The notes beneath the pieces were generated by a model. It did no database searches, was not told the origin of the DNA, and was given only the letters and a program-made list of their open reading frames with translations. A stretch of DNA of 64,000 nt from Pacificibacter marinus (lineage in GTDB: Bacteria > Pseudomonadota > Alphaproteobacteria > Rhodobacterales > Rhodobacteraceae), in the NCBI RefSeq assembly GCF_900109555.1, contig NZ_FNZV01000006.1, forward strand, positions 153,139 through 217,138, given 5' to 3'. Position numbers and translations under genes: made by a program. Positions 55,139-63,962 of the stretch are shown here, in pieces. The stretch's first letter is position 1; each line of letters opens with the position of its first letter.

Positions 55139-55167
55139 TCTATAGGAGAGACGCGACCATAGAGCAA
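55139..55167 (-). promoter_or_regulatory. Candidate sigma-70 promoter for the rpmC-rpmD block
   Basis: On the minus strand TTGCTC (55167-55162), a 17-nt spacer and TATAGA (55144-55139), 103 bp upstream of the rpmC ATG. Both hexamers are good. It would drive the eleven-gene rpmC-to-rpmD block independently of rplB-rplP. Confidence 0.55.
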
Positions 55168-55256
55168 GTCTTTGTTGCCCCTTTTTTCTATGGTGTTTTC
55201 GCTGCATAACAGCACTAGAAATCAGATCAACCCCCCACCACAGGAAAGCCACGCCC

Positions 55257-55877
55257 ATGCCCAACATCACATCCCTCTTCGTGACCCGCCTGTACCGCGC
55301 GGGCCTGTCAGAGTTCGGCGCGTCTGTTGATGCAGATGAATTGGAAAACTCCTGCCTGTCGATTGCCGAAGATGATGAAGCAGGCCAAGAGTGGTGCGAT
55401 GCGAATGACTTTCCCGGCTACACCAGTTACGCTTCCCTCACCGACCTTGCGTGGCGTTTTCCGATTTTCAAAGACATCGTGGACAGCCTTGATCAACATG
55501 TCGCCAGCTTTGCCAAAGATTTAGACTTTGATCTGGACGGTCGTAAATTGGTGCTTGAAGACATTTGGATCAATATCCTACCCGAGGGCGGCTATCATTC
55601 CGCGCATATCCACCCGCACTCTGTTATCTCTGGCACGACATATGTGGCGATGCCCGAAGGCGCATCGGCCCTGAAACTCGAAGACCCCCGCCACGCCATG
55701 ATGATGGCCGCCCCACCCCGTACCAAAGATGCGCGCGAAGAGATGAAAAGCTTTGTCTACGTCAAACCAGTCGTCGGAGACGTTCTGCTGTGGGAAAGCT
55801 GGCTGCGCCACGAAGTGCCGATGAACATGTCCGAAGAGCACCGCATTTCTGTGAGCTTTAATTATCGGTGGGAGTGA
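55257..55877 (+). CDS. Putative 2OG-Fe(II) oxygenase (TIGR02466-like)
   Basis: A 206-residue protein resembling the TIGR02466 family of putative 2-oxoglutarate/Fe(II) oxygenases. Possible iron ligands are in ILPEGGYHSAHIHPHSVISG (His residues, about 115-124) and WESWLRHEVPM, and RISVSFNYRW would hold the 2OG-binding Arg. The substrate is unknown. It is on the plus strand, within the interrupted ribosomal cluster. Confidence 0.8.
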   Translation: MPNITSLFVTRLYRAGLSEFGASVDADELENSCLSIAEDDEAGQEWCDANDFPGYTSYASLTDLAWRFPIFKDIVDSLDQHVASFAKDLDFDLDGRKLVLEDIWINILPEGGYHSAHIHPHSVISGTTYVAMPEGASALKLEDPRHAMMMAAPPRTKDAREEMKSFVYVKPVVGDVLLWESWLRHEVPMNMSEEHRISVSFNYRWE

Positions 55878-55950
55878 GTAACCGTTCGCTGCAGGAAGAT
55901 CGCCACAGGAACTGACAATTCCGAAAATAGTTAAAACTCGAAAGCGTCCA

Positions 55951-56463
55951 ATGACACTTGAAAGACCAATTCCGTCCGAACGCGATTTCGCCGCTCTAGG
56001 CATGGCTGTTACCGCGTGCGCAGGTCTTGAGAATACTTTGCGCTACACCTACGTCTTGACCAAGCTCAATGGCAAAGCAGTAGACGTAGACCATCAACCG
56101 ATCCTTTTCGGCGCCCATAAATCAGGCCTCCCCAATCTAATCCGACATATAAATATCAAGGTAGAAAGCTCGCAAGAGCTAACCCAACCAGAAAAAAACT
56201 ACTTGAACACAATCTTCAAAGGCCAAGACGGCTCCTCAATAGATTGTAATTTTGTCGTTTGGCGCAACGTGCTCTGTCACGCACCTATGGCAGCCATTGA
56301 TGGCGGAAAATTATACTTTCGGTTCTCAGACCAAGCCGTATTTCTCAGCTTGCCTGGCTCGAATCCTTATGAAAAAGAAACATCCCACGAGGAGCTTCGC
56401 ATTGTCGCTAAAAGCTTTTCTGAAGCCAGCAGGCTGTTGAGGCTGGCATTCGTAGAGCGCTAA
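55951..56463 (+). CDS. Hypothetical protein, 170 residues
   Basis: I do not recognise this gene. It encodes a soluble-looking protein without signal peptide or membrane helix. It has an N-terminal helix-rich part (DFAALGMAVTACAGLENTLRYTYVLTKLNG) and a conserved-looking FVVWRNVLCHAPMAAIDGGKLYF segment. Start and stop frame a continuous reading frame with lower GC at the third position than the ribosomal genes, which hints at recent acquisition. Its neighbours are the oxygenase-like gene and the sodium channel gene. Confidence 0.65.
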   Translation: MTLERPIPSERDFAALGMAVTACAGLENTLRYTYVLTKLNGKAVDVDHQPILFGAHKSGLPNLIRHINIKVESSQELTQPEKNYLNTIFKGQDGSSIDCNFVVWRNVLCHAPMAAIDGGKLYFRFSDQAVFLSLPGSNPYEKETSHEELRIVAKSFSEASRLLRLAFVER

Positions 56464-56502
56464 ATCATTAATGCACATCCATTAAGCTAAAGTAGAAATT
56501 GA

Positions 56503-57297
56503 TCATTTTCCCAAAGCCCGCTCAATCCTGTCCAGACGCGCCATTAGCTCGTCTCGGTGATCTTGGGTCGAGGCATTGGCTTCTTCGGCGTGGGCGTCTT
56601 GCATCGAGTTGACGATCAGACCCACGACCAAGTTCATCACCGCAAAGGCCGTGACCAAGATGAATGGGATAAAGAACAACCATGCGTTGGGGTGGGTCTC
56701 CATAACAGGGCGCACTATGCCCATGGACCAGCTCTCCAGCGTCATGACTTGGAACAGTGAATACAGCGACCCGCCCAAGGTGCCGAACCACTCAGGAAAT
56801 GTGTCGCCATAGAGTTTGGTCGCGATCACGGCACCGATATAGAAAATGATCCCCGTGAGGAAGAACACAGACGCCATGCCCGGCAAAGCCATGATAAAGG
56901 CCTCGACCACTCGGCGCAGCGATGGCACGACGGATACGACGCGTAGCAAACGCAAGATGCGCAGTGCGCGCAGGACTGACAGCCCCGCACCTGCTGGGGA
57001 ATAAGACATGCCGATGATCACGAAATCAAACAGGCCCCAGCCTGATTTGAAAAACGCAAATCCGCGGGCGTAAATTTTGACGACAATTTCAGCCGTGAAG
57101 ATCGCCAGACACAGCGTGTCTAATGCCGAGATCACCCCCCCTGCCCGCGCCATGACCACATCAGAGGTCTCTAACCCCAAAATGATCGCGTTGAACAAGA
57201 TCACGCCCATGATGATGTTTCGAGTGAGGGGAAGGTCCAATAGTCGGGCCAATGTCGTGCGCATCTGTGAGGGTCTCCTGCTGCCTGCCTTGTGCAT
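56503..57297 (-). CDS. Bacterial voltage-gated sodium channel (BacNav/NaChBac family)
   Basis: A 264-residue, six-helix single-domain channel. The voltage sensor S4 reads LRALRILRLLRVVSVVPSLRRVV, with Arg every third position. The selectivity filter TLESWS (about residue 190) is the sodium-type filter of NaChBac and NavSp. The pore helices S5-S6 follow, and the C-terminal cytoplasmic part ends in a coiled-coil-like HRDELMARLDRIERALGK. It probably forms a tetramer. An in-frame ATG at 57264 could be the true start, as the first 11 residues are poor. Confidence 0.92.
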   Translation of the reverse strand: MHKAGSRRPSQMRTTLARLLDLPLTRNIIMGVILFNAIILGLETSDVVMARAGGVISALDTLCLAIFTAEIVVKIYARGFAFFKSGWGLFDFVIIGMSYSPAGAGLSVLRALRILRLLRVVSVVPSLRRVVEAFIMALPGMASVFFLTGIIFYIGAVIATKLYGDTFPEWFGTLGGSLYSLFQVMTLESWSMGIVRPVMETHPNAWLFFIPFILVTAFAVMNLVVGLIVNSMQDAHAEEANASTQDHRDELMARLDRIERALGK

Positions 57298-57478
57298 ATG
57301 ACAACTGTTCCGCAGGGGATCAAGTCCGGCTCTTGCTGAGCCCGAGCAAAACAGTGCGCAAGGTTCAGACTGCGGGATAAATAGTCAGATCACCATACGG
57401 CGGTTTTGTTTAAAACATGTAAAGTGATATGGCGCGAAGCCTTGCAAACATTCAAAATAACGCGGAGTTCGGCCATAG

Positions 57479-57512
57479 AAAAACCCCCGCCGAGTGAACG
57501 ACAGGGGTTTTT
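57479..57512 (-). terminator. Terminator after rplP
   Basis: AAAAACCCC (57479-57487) and GGGGTTTTT (57504-57512) pair with a 16-nt loop; the minus 3' side is T-rich. It closes the rplB-rplP block. Confidence 0.8.
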
Positions 57513-57558
57513 GATCTTTTAGACTTAGTCGATGCCCGCCCCGAAAGACGGTCAAAGA

Positions 57559-57972
57559 TTACCAGTCTTCGCGCACCACTGTGCGGGTTTTGACAGGCAA
57601 TTTCATTGCTGCAAGGCGCAAGGCCTCACGTGCAACGTCTTCACCAACGCCATCGATTTCGAACATTACACGGCCAGGTTTGACCTTGCATGCCCAGTAA
57701 TCAACGGAGCCTTTACCTTTACCCATACGAACTTCGGTCGGTTTGGATGTTACCGGTACATCTGGGAAGATGCGGATCCAAACGCGGCCTTGGCGTTTCA
57801 TGTGGCGTGTCATTGCACGACGAGCAGCTTCGATCTGACGCGCTGTTACACGCTCTGGTTCAACGGCTTTAAGACCGAATGTACCAAAGTTCAGATCAGA
57901 CCCGCCTTTGGCGAGACCTTTGATGCTGCCTTTGTGCATCTTGCGAAATTTTGTACGCTTTGGCTGAAGCAT
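57559..57972 (-). CDS. rplP: 50S ribosomal protein L16
   Basis: A 137-residue L16: [51 protein letters not shown] and [23 protein letters not shown]. It follows rpsC by 13 bp. rpmC does not follow directly; a terminator and inserted genes do. Confidence 0.98.
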   Translation of the reverse strand: MLQPKRTKFRKMHKGSIKGLAKGGSDLNFGTFGLKAVEPERVTARQIEAARRAMTRHMKRQGRVWIRIFPDVPVTSKPTEVRMGKGKGSVDYWACKVKPGRVMFEIDGVGEDVAREALRLAAMKLPVKTRTVVREDW

Positions 57973-57985
57973 TTATCAGATCTCC

Positions 57986-58693
57986 TTAGCGACGGCCGCG
58001 GTCGCCACGGGGCGCCGGACCTTGTTGGGCTTCTTCGAGACGACGGTCACGAGCCTGAGGATCGTGTTCCATGATCTCGCCTTTGAAGATCCATACTTTG
58101 ATGCCGATGATGCCGTAAGCAGTCGCAGCTTCAAAGTGTGCATAGTCGATGTCTGCACGCAAAGTGTGCAAAGGAACGCGACCTTCGCGGTACCATTCAG
58201 TCCGCGCGATTTCAGCGCCGCCAAGACGGCCAGCAACGTTCACGCGGATACCCAAAGCACCTTGGCGCATAGAGTTTTGAACCGCACGCTTCATAGCGCG
58301 ACGGAAAGACACACGACGCTCAAGTTGCTGAGCGATGCCTTCGGCAACGAGAGCAGCATCAAGATCTGGCTTGCGAACTTCAACGATGTTGAGGTGCAAT
58401 TCAGAAGCAGTCATCGCAGCGATCTTCTTGCGAAGAGTTTCGATGTCAGCGCCTTTTTTGCCGATAATCACACCAGGACGTGCAGTGTGAATTGTCACAC
58501 GGCATTTCTTGTGTGGACGTTCGATGATCACGCGAGAGATGCCAGCTTGCTTGCACTCTTCTTTGATGAATTCGCGGATTTTGATGTCTTCAAGAAGAAG
58601 ATTACCGAAATCTTTGGATTCTGCGTACCAGCGGCTGTCCCATGTGCGGTTGATCTGCAGACGCATACCGATCGGGTTAACTTTATGACCCAT
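57986..58693 (-). CDS. rpsC: 30S ribosomal protein S3
   Basis: A 235-residue S3 with KH domain: [43 protein letters not shown] and the C-terminal [14 protein letters not shown] [17 protein letters not shown]. The stop region is a basic low-complexity tail. Its ATG overlaps rplV by one base. Confidence 0.98.
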   Translation of the reverse strand: MGHKVNPIGMRLQINRTWDSRWYAESKDFGNLLLEDIKIREFIKEECKQAGISRVIIERPHKKCRVTIHTARPGVIIGKKGADIETLRKKIAAMTASELHLNIVEVRKPDLDAALVAEGIAQQLERRVSFRRAMKRAVQNSMRQGALGIRVNVAGRLGGAEIARTEWYREGRVPLHTLRADIDYAHFEAATAYGIIGIKVWIFKGEIMEHDPQARDRRLEEAQQGPAPRGDRGRR

Positions 58694-59073
58694 TAGTTTT
58701 GCTCCTCAATCTGGCGCACCAAGATGGTGATTTCAGCAAATGGCTTCAGAATTTTGCCAAACCGACCACGAGCACGTGGACGACCACGTTTCATAGTCAG
58801 GTTTTTACCAACCCAAGCTTCGGCAACGATGAGTTCATCGACGTCGAGATTGTGGTTGTTTTCGGCGTTGGCAATTGCGGACTGAAGACATTTCTTCACA
58901 TCTGCTGCGATACGCTTGTTGGAGAAAGTAAGGTCTGTGAGGGCCTTATCTACTTTCTTGCCGCGGATCATCTGAGCAACGAGGTTGAGCTTTTGCGGAG
59001 ACGTCCGAAGCATGCGAGTTTTCGCCATTGCTTCATTGTCAGCCACGCGACGGGAATTAGATACCTTACCCAT
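58693..59073 (-). CDS. rplV: 50S ribosomal protein L22
   Basis: A 126-residue L22. Landmarks are [27 protein letters not shown] [21 protein letters not shown] and [22 protein letters not shown], the extended hairpin that lines the exit tunnel. It lies 3 bp after rpsS. Confidence 0.98.
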   Translation of the reverse strand: MGKVSNSRRVADNEAMAKTRMLRTSPQKLNLVAQMIRGKKVDKALTDLTFSNKRIAADVKKCLQSAIANAENNHNLDVDELIVAEAWVGKNLTMKRGRPRARGRFGKILKPFAEITILVRQIEEQN

Positions 59074-59076
59074 GAC

Positions 59077-59355
59077 TTATTTCCGTTTCGCTTTTTTGTC
59101 AGCAGAGTGACCATAGTAGGTACGAGTTGGTGAGTACTCACCGAACTTTTGACCAATCATGTCTTCTGAGACGTTAACAGTGATGTGCTTCTGACCGTTG
59201 TAAACACCAAAGGTGAGACCAACGAACTGAGGCAAAATAGTTGAGCGGCGTGACCAGATCTTAATGACCTCGTTACGACCGGACTCACGAGCTTTCTCGG
59301 CTTTCTTGAGGACGTACGCGTCCACAAATGGGCCTTTCCAGACAGAACGTGCCAT
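59077..59355 (-). CDS. rpsS: 30S ribosomal protein S19
   Basis: A 92-residue S19: [49 protein letters not shown] and [17 protein letters not shown]. It lies 3 bp after rplB. Confidence 0.98.
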   Translation of the reverse strand: MARSVWKGPFVDAYVLKKAEKARESGRNEVIKIWSRRSTILPQFVGLTFGVYNGQKHITVNVSEDMIGQKFGEYSPTRTYYGHSADKKAKRK

Positions 59356-59358
59356 ATT

Positions 59359-60198
59359 CTAGCGACCCTTCTTCCGAGCATGACGCGAACGAATAATGTA
59401 TTTATCCGACGCTTTGTTTTTACGCGTTTTCGCGCCTTTTGTTGGCTTACCCCAAGGTGTCACTGGGTGACGACCACCAGACGTACGACCTTCACCACCA
59501 CCGTGCGGGTGATCGATCGGGTTCATAACAACACCACGCACAGATGGGCGGATGCCCTTGTGGCGGTTACGACCAGCTTTACCAAAGTTTTGGTTGGAGT
59601 TGTCAGGGTTGGACACAGCGCCAACAGTTGCCATGCATTCTTGACGAACCATGCGCAGCTCGCCAGAAGAAAGGCGGATCTGAGCGTAGCCACCGTCACG
59701 ACCAACGAACTGAGCGTAAGTCCCAGCAGCACGAGCGATTTGACCGCCTTTGCCTGGCTTCATCTCAACGTTGTGGACAATAGTACCGATTGGCAGACCA
59801 GAGAACGGCATAGCGTTACCAGGCTTCACGTCAGCTTTTGCAGATGCGATGACTTTGTCACCAACTGCAAGACGCTGAGGAGCGATGATGTAAGCTTGCT
59901 CACCGTCTTCATATTTGATCAGTGCGATGAATGCGGTGCGGTTCGGGTCATATTCGATCCGTTCTACAGTCGCAGGGACATCAAATTTATTACGCTTGAA
60001 ATCGACGATGCGGTAAAGACGCTTTGCGCCCCCGCCGATGCGACGCATCGTGATCCGTCCGGTGTTGTTCCGGCCGCCCTTTTTAGTCAAACCCTCAGTA
60101 AGAGTTTTAACTGGACGTCCTTTCCAAAGCTCCGAACGGTCGATCAGAACCAGCCCGCGCTGGCCAGGCGTCGTTGGTTTATACGACTTTAGTGCCAT
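59359..60198 (-). CDS. rplB: 50S ribosomal protein L2
   Basis: A 279-residue L2, near the peptidyl transferase centre. ATG at 60198 ([15 protein letters not shown]) is preferred over the in-frame 60285. Landmarks are [16 protein letters not shown] [19 protein letters not shown], the [20 protein letters not shown] segment and [25 protein letters not shown]. It opens the second S10-type block. The promoter in the 258-bp upstream gap is not clear. Confidence 0.98.
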   Translation of the reverse strand: MALKSYKPTTPGQRGLVLIDRSELWKGRPVKTLTEGLTKKGGRNNTGRITMRRIGGGAKRLYRIVDFKRNKFDVPATVERIEYDPNRTAFIALIKYEDGEQAYIIAPQRLAVGDKVIASAKADVKPGNAMPFSGLPIGTIVHNVEMKPGKGGQIARAAGTYAQFVGRDGGYAQIRLSSGELRMVRQECMATVGAVSNPDNSNQNFGKAGRNRHKGIRPSVRGVVMNPIDHPHGGGEGRTSGGRHPVTPWGKPTKGAKTRKNKASDKYIIRSRHARKKGR

Positions 60199-60456
60199 AG
60201 TTTCTGTCTTCCGTTTGCTTTGTGACCTTATGTTCAGGTTGCCCTGAAGGTCTGTGTGTAGGCCCCCGTAGGTGCCCAAATTCAAATATCAACAGGCCAC
60301 AGAACGAATCTGTAGCCATAAGATTTGTGGGGAGTATCAGAGGGGGTATGGGGTGTCTAGTGGGATTGGCTCTCAAGCAAGCCAAAAAGACCGGCGGCAC
60401 GCCAATGAAGTGACCACCACCAAGTGCTCATGTCGCGCCTGCCCCCTCATTACAAG
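60199..60456. other. Intergenic region upstream of rplB
   Basis: No gene is supported. An inverted repeat TTGGCT / AGCCAA (60365-60384) lies near a poly-T stretch on the minus strand. No confident -35/-10 pair is seen, so how rplB is transcribed is unresolved. Confidence 0.4.
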
Positions 60457-61170
60457 TTAGCAGACTGTATGCCCAGACCCTGTAACGCTCTTGCCGAACA
60501 GCAGACGCAGGTTGCGTTTGACAAGATTGGCCCAAATCAAGGAAGGCAAGCCTTTGAAAAAATCAGCTGCCGACCCGTTCCCCGCACGCCCTAGGGTTTT
60601 GAAAACGGTAGCTGGGGTCACAGGGCGAAAGTAGCTTTTGGCCGAGACCTTGCGGCCTGCCAGAAGGGCGACCAAGGCTTTTCGCGTCGCCGAAGGGTTG
60701 TTCCATTCTGATCGAAACACGACACAACCGTTTTTGTTGATAATGAACACAGCATTGGGCATGCCCCCGAAGGCCGCGTGCGCCGAGCCGTCAAAATCAT
60801 CGATAAAGACGGTTCGGGTTTCTTTGCCCTCCACCTTAAGACGTGTTGCGCAGGCTTGCTTATCTTCGAAGGATTTGTGACTGGGAATATTCTTCCCCGG
60901 ATGCGCTTCGCGCACATAGAGCACCGCGTTGCTGACATTGTCCAAACGATCAAGAGACTCCATGATCTTGCGACGCCCTTGGAACAAAGGACAGGTGATA
61001 CTGCCCATCTCAAGCACCAGAAAATCGCCCTCAAAATCGAGCAACGCCCGTGTCGTGCCTCCAACAGTTTCCAATTCAAAGTTCGGGGCTTTGTCCGCCA
61101 CAACAGGTCCGCTCACAGTGTCGAAATCATAATCTTCGGTTGAAAACTCATCATAGTTGTACGTGCTCAT
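60457..61170 (-). CDS. Iodothyronine-deiodinase-like / thioredoxin-fold protein
   Basis: A 237-residue thioredoxin-fold protein. ADKAPNFELETVGG is typical of peroxiredoxin-like proteins. The active site GSITCPLFQGRR aligns with the deiodinase motif GSCTUPPF, with Cys where vertebrate enzymes have selenocysteine, and YVREAHPGKN matches the deiodinase YIEEAH region. The C-terminus GSGHTVC ends in a Cys. The substrate is unknown; redox or thiol chemistry is likely. It overlaps the MarR gene by 4 bp. Confidence 0.8.
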   Translation of the reverse strand: MSTYNYDEFSTEDYDFDTVSGPVVADKAPNFELETVGGTTRALLDFEGDFLVLEMGSITCPLFQGRRKIMESLDRLDNVSNAVLYVREAHPGKNIPSHKSFEDKQACATRLKVEGKETRTVFIDDFDGSAHAAFGGMPNAVFIINKNGCVVFRSEWNNPSATRKALVALLAGRKVSAKSYFRPVTPATVFKTLGRAGNGSAADFFKGLPSLIWANLVKRNLRLLFGKSVTGSGHTVC

Positions 61171-61631
61171 TTGCCGATGTCCTTTGTGTTACGAGGCTGC
61201 GCCTCAAGTATATTCTCGGTCATTTTTTGCAGCGTGCGCTGCGTCACCGCGAGATCTTCAGGTGAAATGCCCGCACTTGCACGCGTGATGAGACCTTGAG
61301 CGATGGGAACAAGTGCGCCCTGAAGGGAGTGACCATACTCCGTCAAAGCCACAACACTGCGGCGGCGATCCGTGCTGTCCTCAGCTCGGTTCACCATTTC
61401 TTTGCGCACCATGCCGTCGATCAACCGCGTCACAGTGGTCCTGTCTTTGATGGTGACATCAGCAAGTGCGCTATGGGATTGCGGGCCCTTGCGCCACAGC
61501 ACGAGCAGAATGGCCCATTCCTCAGCGCTGATGGCATACTCAGTCGCTCGAAACGCAGACGTCAGTTCCTTGCGCACAAGAAAGCCAAGTCGGTTCACCC
61601 AATGGAAGGGAATTTTTTCATAATCAAACAT
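61167..61631 (-). CDS. MarR-family transcriptional regulator
   Basis: A 154-residue winged-helix regulator. The DNA-binding part reads ISAEEWAILLVLWRKGPQSHSALADVTIKDRTTVTRLIDGMVRKEMVNR, with the wing EDSTDRRRSVVALTEYG. ATG at 61631 is chosen; an upstream TTG would add 5 residues. Its promoter places the start point about 1-2 bases from the ATG, suggesting a leaderless mRNA. It overlaps the deiodinase-like gene and probably controls this pair. Confidence 0.88.
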   Translation of the reverse strand: MFDYEKIPFHWVNRLGFLVRKELTSAFRATEYAISAEEWAILLVLWRKGPQSHSALADVTIKDRTTVTRLIDGMVRKEMVNRAEDSTDRRRSVVALTEYGHSLQGALVPIAQGLITRASAGISPEDLAVTQRTLQKMTENILEAQPRNTKDIGK

Positions 61632-61639
61632 AGGTGTAC

Positions 61640-61668
61640 TATACAACTATTGCTATATGCACTGTCAA
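61640..61668 (-). promoter_or_regulatory. Strong promoter of the MarR operon
   Basis: On the minus strand TTGACA (61668-61663), a 17-nt spacer and TGTATA (61645-61640). The predicted start near 61633 is 2 bases from the ATG. A near-palindromic TATAGCAATAGTTGTATA (61640-61657) overlaps the -10 and spacer and could be the autorepression operator. Confidence 0.6.
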
Positions 61669-61708
61669 GCCTCTGCATGCCCAAGCAAGAGACTGAGCCC
61701 ACATGCAA

Positions 61709-61736
61709 AAAGCCCCCCGCAAATGCGAGGGGCTTT
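61709..61736 (-). terminator. Terminator after rplW
   Basis: AAAGCCCC (61709-61716) and GGGGCTTT (61729-61736) with a short inner stem; the minus side runs TTTTTGC. It closes the rpsJ-rplW block 33 bp past the rplW stop. Confidence 0.8.
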
Positions 61737-61768
61737 CTGATTTCTAACCAGCTCAAATCCGAAAGGAT

Positions 61769-62065
61769 TTAGAGACCAGTGGACACGTCGATGGAGTTGC
61801 CTTCTTCGAGTGTCACGTAGGCTTTTTTAACGTCTTTACGTTTGCCAAGCATTCCGCGGAAGCGTTTTGCTTTACCTTTTGTGATCGATGTGTTCACGGC
61901 TTTAACTTTCACACCAAAGAGCGTTTCAACGGCTTCTTTGATTTGTGGTTTGTTAGAGTCGATCGCAACTTCGAAAACAACCGCACCATTTTCAGAAGCC
62001 ATAGTGGCTTTTTCAGTGATGATAGGCTTACGAATTACGTCGTACATATCTGCTTTAGTGGTCAT
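61769..62065 (-). CDS. rplW: 50S ribosomal protein L23
   Basis: A 98-residue L23, at the tunnel exit: [27 protein letters not shown] and [34 protein letters not shown]. It overlaps rplD by 4 bp. rplB does not follow directly; a terminator and the MarR/deiodinase-like pair intervene. Confidence 0.98.
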   Translation of the reverse strand: MTTKADMYDVIRKPIITEKATMASENGAVVFEVAIDSNKPQIKEAVETLFGVKVKAVNTSITKGKAKRFRGMLGKRKDVKKAYVTLEEGNSIDVSTGL

Positions 62066-62682
62066 TTGAGGCGAGCCTCCAGAGCTTCGACAGCTGATTT
62101 CGTAAGCACGAGTGTGTCACGTTTCAGGATGTCGTATACGTTGGCGCCCATAGTTGGCAAGATATCAACACCAGTCAAGTTCGCAGCTGCGGCTTTGAGG
62201 TTTGTGTCGATGTCAGCACCATCAATGATGAGGACGCGTTTCCAGCCCTGCTCTTTGACAGCTTTCGCAAGCATTGCAGTCTTCGCACCAGCCAATTTGG
62301 CGTCGTCGAGGATCACAAGATTACCTGCTCCTGCTTTCGCGGAGAGCGCGTGCTTAAGGCCAAGTTTACGGAATTTCTTCGTAAGCTCGTGACCGTGAGA
62401 CCGCGGTGTAGGACCCTTGTAGATACCACCTTTGCGGAAGATCGGTGCCTTGCGAGACCCGTGACGAGCGCCACCGGTGCCTTTTTGGCGGTAGATCTTC
62501 TTCGTGGAGTAGCTAACTTCTGAGCGTGTCTTTACCTTGTGTGTACCAGCTTGCGCTTTGTTGCGCTGCCAGCGAACCACACGGTGAAGAATGTCTGCAC
62601 GTGGCTCAAGACCGAAGAGTGCTTCGTCGAGATCCAATGTGCCAGCTTTTTCGCCGTCAAGTTTGATTACGTCAAGTTTCAT
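62062..62682 (-). CDS. rplD: 50S ribosomal protein L4
   Basis: A 206-residue L4. The extended loop [36 protein letters not shown] is canonical, as is the [22 protein letters not shown] segment. It overlaps rplC and rplW by 4 bp each. Confidence 0.98.
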   Translation of the reverse strand: MKLDVIKLDGEKAGTLDLDEALFGLEPRADILHRVVRWQRNKAQAGTHKVKTRSEVSYSTKKIYRQKGTGGARHGSRKAPIFRKGGIYKGPTPRSHGHELTKKFRKLGLKHALSAKAGAGNLVILDDAKLAGAKTAMLAKAVKEQGWKRVLIIDGADIDTNLKAAAANLTGVDILPTMGANVYDILKRDTLVLTKSAVEALEARLK

Positions 62683-63410
62683 GCTTCACCTCCTTCAACA
62701 GGTGCTTCAGCCGGAGCTGCTGCAGCCGCAGATTTCAAGGCAGCTGGAAGTGGCGCGTTCTCAGGGAACGGCTTTTTCACAGCGTCTTTGACAGTGACCC
62801 AACCACCCTTGGAGCCAGGAACAGCACCTTTGACCATGATCAAGCCACGGTCAGCGTCTGTACGGACAACCTGAAGGTTTTGTGTCGTGACACGAGCAGC
62901 GCCCATGTGACCAGCCATTTTCTTACCTTTGAAAACTTTACCTGGATCTTGACACTGACCAGTCGAACCATGCGAACGGTGAGAGATAGACACACCGTGT
63001 GTCGCACGCAAACCGCCAAAGTTGTGACGCTTCATCGCACCTTGGAAGCCCTTACCGATAGATGTACCGGCAACGTCAACGTATTGGCCTTCGAAGTAAT
63101 GCTCAGCTGAGATTTCTTCACCAACAGCGATGAGGTTCGCTTCGTCTACGCGGAATTCTGCGATTTTGCGTTTTGGCGCAACATTCGCAGCGGCGAAAAC
63201 GCCACGCATAGCTTGTGATGTGCGTTTAGCTTTTGCATTGCCACAACCAAGTTGAACAGCTGTGTAGCCGTGCTTCTCAGATGTACGCTGTGCAACAACT
63301 TGCAAGCTTTCGAGTTGAAGAACAGTAACAGGAATCTGTTTGCCGTCTTCCATGAACAAGCGGGTCATGCCCACTTTTTTCGCGATAATACCAGAGCGCA
63401 ACATATTCAA
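62679..63410 (-). CDS. rplC: 50S ribosomal protein L3
   Basis: A 243-residue L3: [91 protein letters not shown] is the diagnostic core. The Ala-rich C-terminal tail ([10 protein letters not shown]) is an alphaproteobacterial feature. It lies 8 bp after rpsJ. Confidence 0.98.
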   Translation of the reverse strand: MNMLRSGIIAKKVGMTRLFMEDGKQIPVTVLQLESLQVVAQRTSEKHGYTAVQLGCGNAKAKRTSQAMRGVFAAANVAPKRKIAEFRVDEANLIAVGEEISAEHYFEGQYVDVAGTSIGKGFQGAMKRHNFGGLRATHGVSISHRSHGSTGQCQDPGKVFKGKKMAGHMGAARVTTQNLQVVRTDADRGLIMVKGAVPGSKGGWVTVKDAVKKPFPENAPLPAALKSAAAAAPAEAPVEGGEA

Positions 63411-63418
63411 TTGCCCCC

Positions 63419-63727
63419 TTATACTTTGATTTCGACGTCAACGCCAGCAGCGAGGTCGAGCTTCATCAGCGCGTCCACAGTCTGTGGTGTTGGGTCTACG
63501 ATGTCGAGAAGACGCTTGTGCGTACGGATCTCAAACTGATCGCGAGATTTCTTGTCAACGTGTGGGCCACGCAAGACAGTGAATTTTTCGATTTTGTTTG
63601 GCAGTGGGATCGGGCCACGTACTTGAGCGCCGGTGCGCTTAGCAGTGTTCACGATTTCCTGTGTAGATGCGTCAAGAACGCGGAAATCAAATGCCTTCAA
63701 CCGAATGCGGATGTTTTGGCTTTGCAT
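63419..63727 (-). CDS. rpsJ: 30S ribosomal protein S10
   Basis: A 102-residue S10: [38 protein letters not shown] and [40 protein letters not shown]. It is the first gene of the block and follows tuf with a terminator and a promoter candidate between them. Confidence 0.98.
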   Translation of the reverse strand: MQSQNIRIRLKAFDFRVLDASTQEIVNTAKRTGAQVRGPIPLPNKIEKFTVLRGPHVDKKSRDQFEIRTHKRLLDIVDPTPQTVDALMKLDLAAGVDVEIKV

Positions 63728-63849
63728 TGCAATGCCTCCGTTTAGGCTTTGGAGTTGAGAGGTCGAGGCACCTTATTGCACCCCCACATCGAACCCAAAA
63801 TAGGCGAGACGAATCTCACCCGCAGTATTCGTTTGGTACGAATTGATGC

Positions 63850-63878
63850 CCAATACAGCGCGAATCTGTTTGAGGCAA
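63850..63878 (-). promoter_or_regulatory. Candidate promoter of rpsJ-rplC-rplD-rplW
   Basis: On the minus strand TTGCCT (63878-63873), a 17-nt spacer and TATTGG (63855-63850), about 125 bp upstream of rpsJ and just after the tuf terminator. Confidence 0.4.
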
Positions 63879-63910
63879 TACCCTTATGTTAAAAAGGGCG
63901 TTTCGTGCAA

Positions 63911-63938
63911 AAAGGGCGCCACTTTAGTGACGCCCTTT
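63911..63938 (-). terminator. Terminator after tuf
   Basis: AAAGGGCG.CAC TTTA GTG.CGCCCTTT hairpin with one internal mismatch; the minus 3' side reads TTTTTGC. It lies 25 bp past the tuf stop. Confidence 0.75.
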
Positions 63939-63962
63939 CCGTAGCTTCATAAGCTGTTAAGC

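Noticed and set aside
59380..60192. A 270-codon plus-strand open frame opposite rplB
   Set aside because: Shadow caused by the codon use of rplB; low-complexity Thr/Val-rich translation.
60222..60413. A 63-codon plus-strand frame upstream of rplB
   Set aside because: No recognisable features and no ribosome binding site; the region looks like a leader or promoter area.
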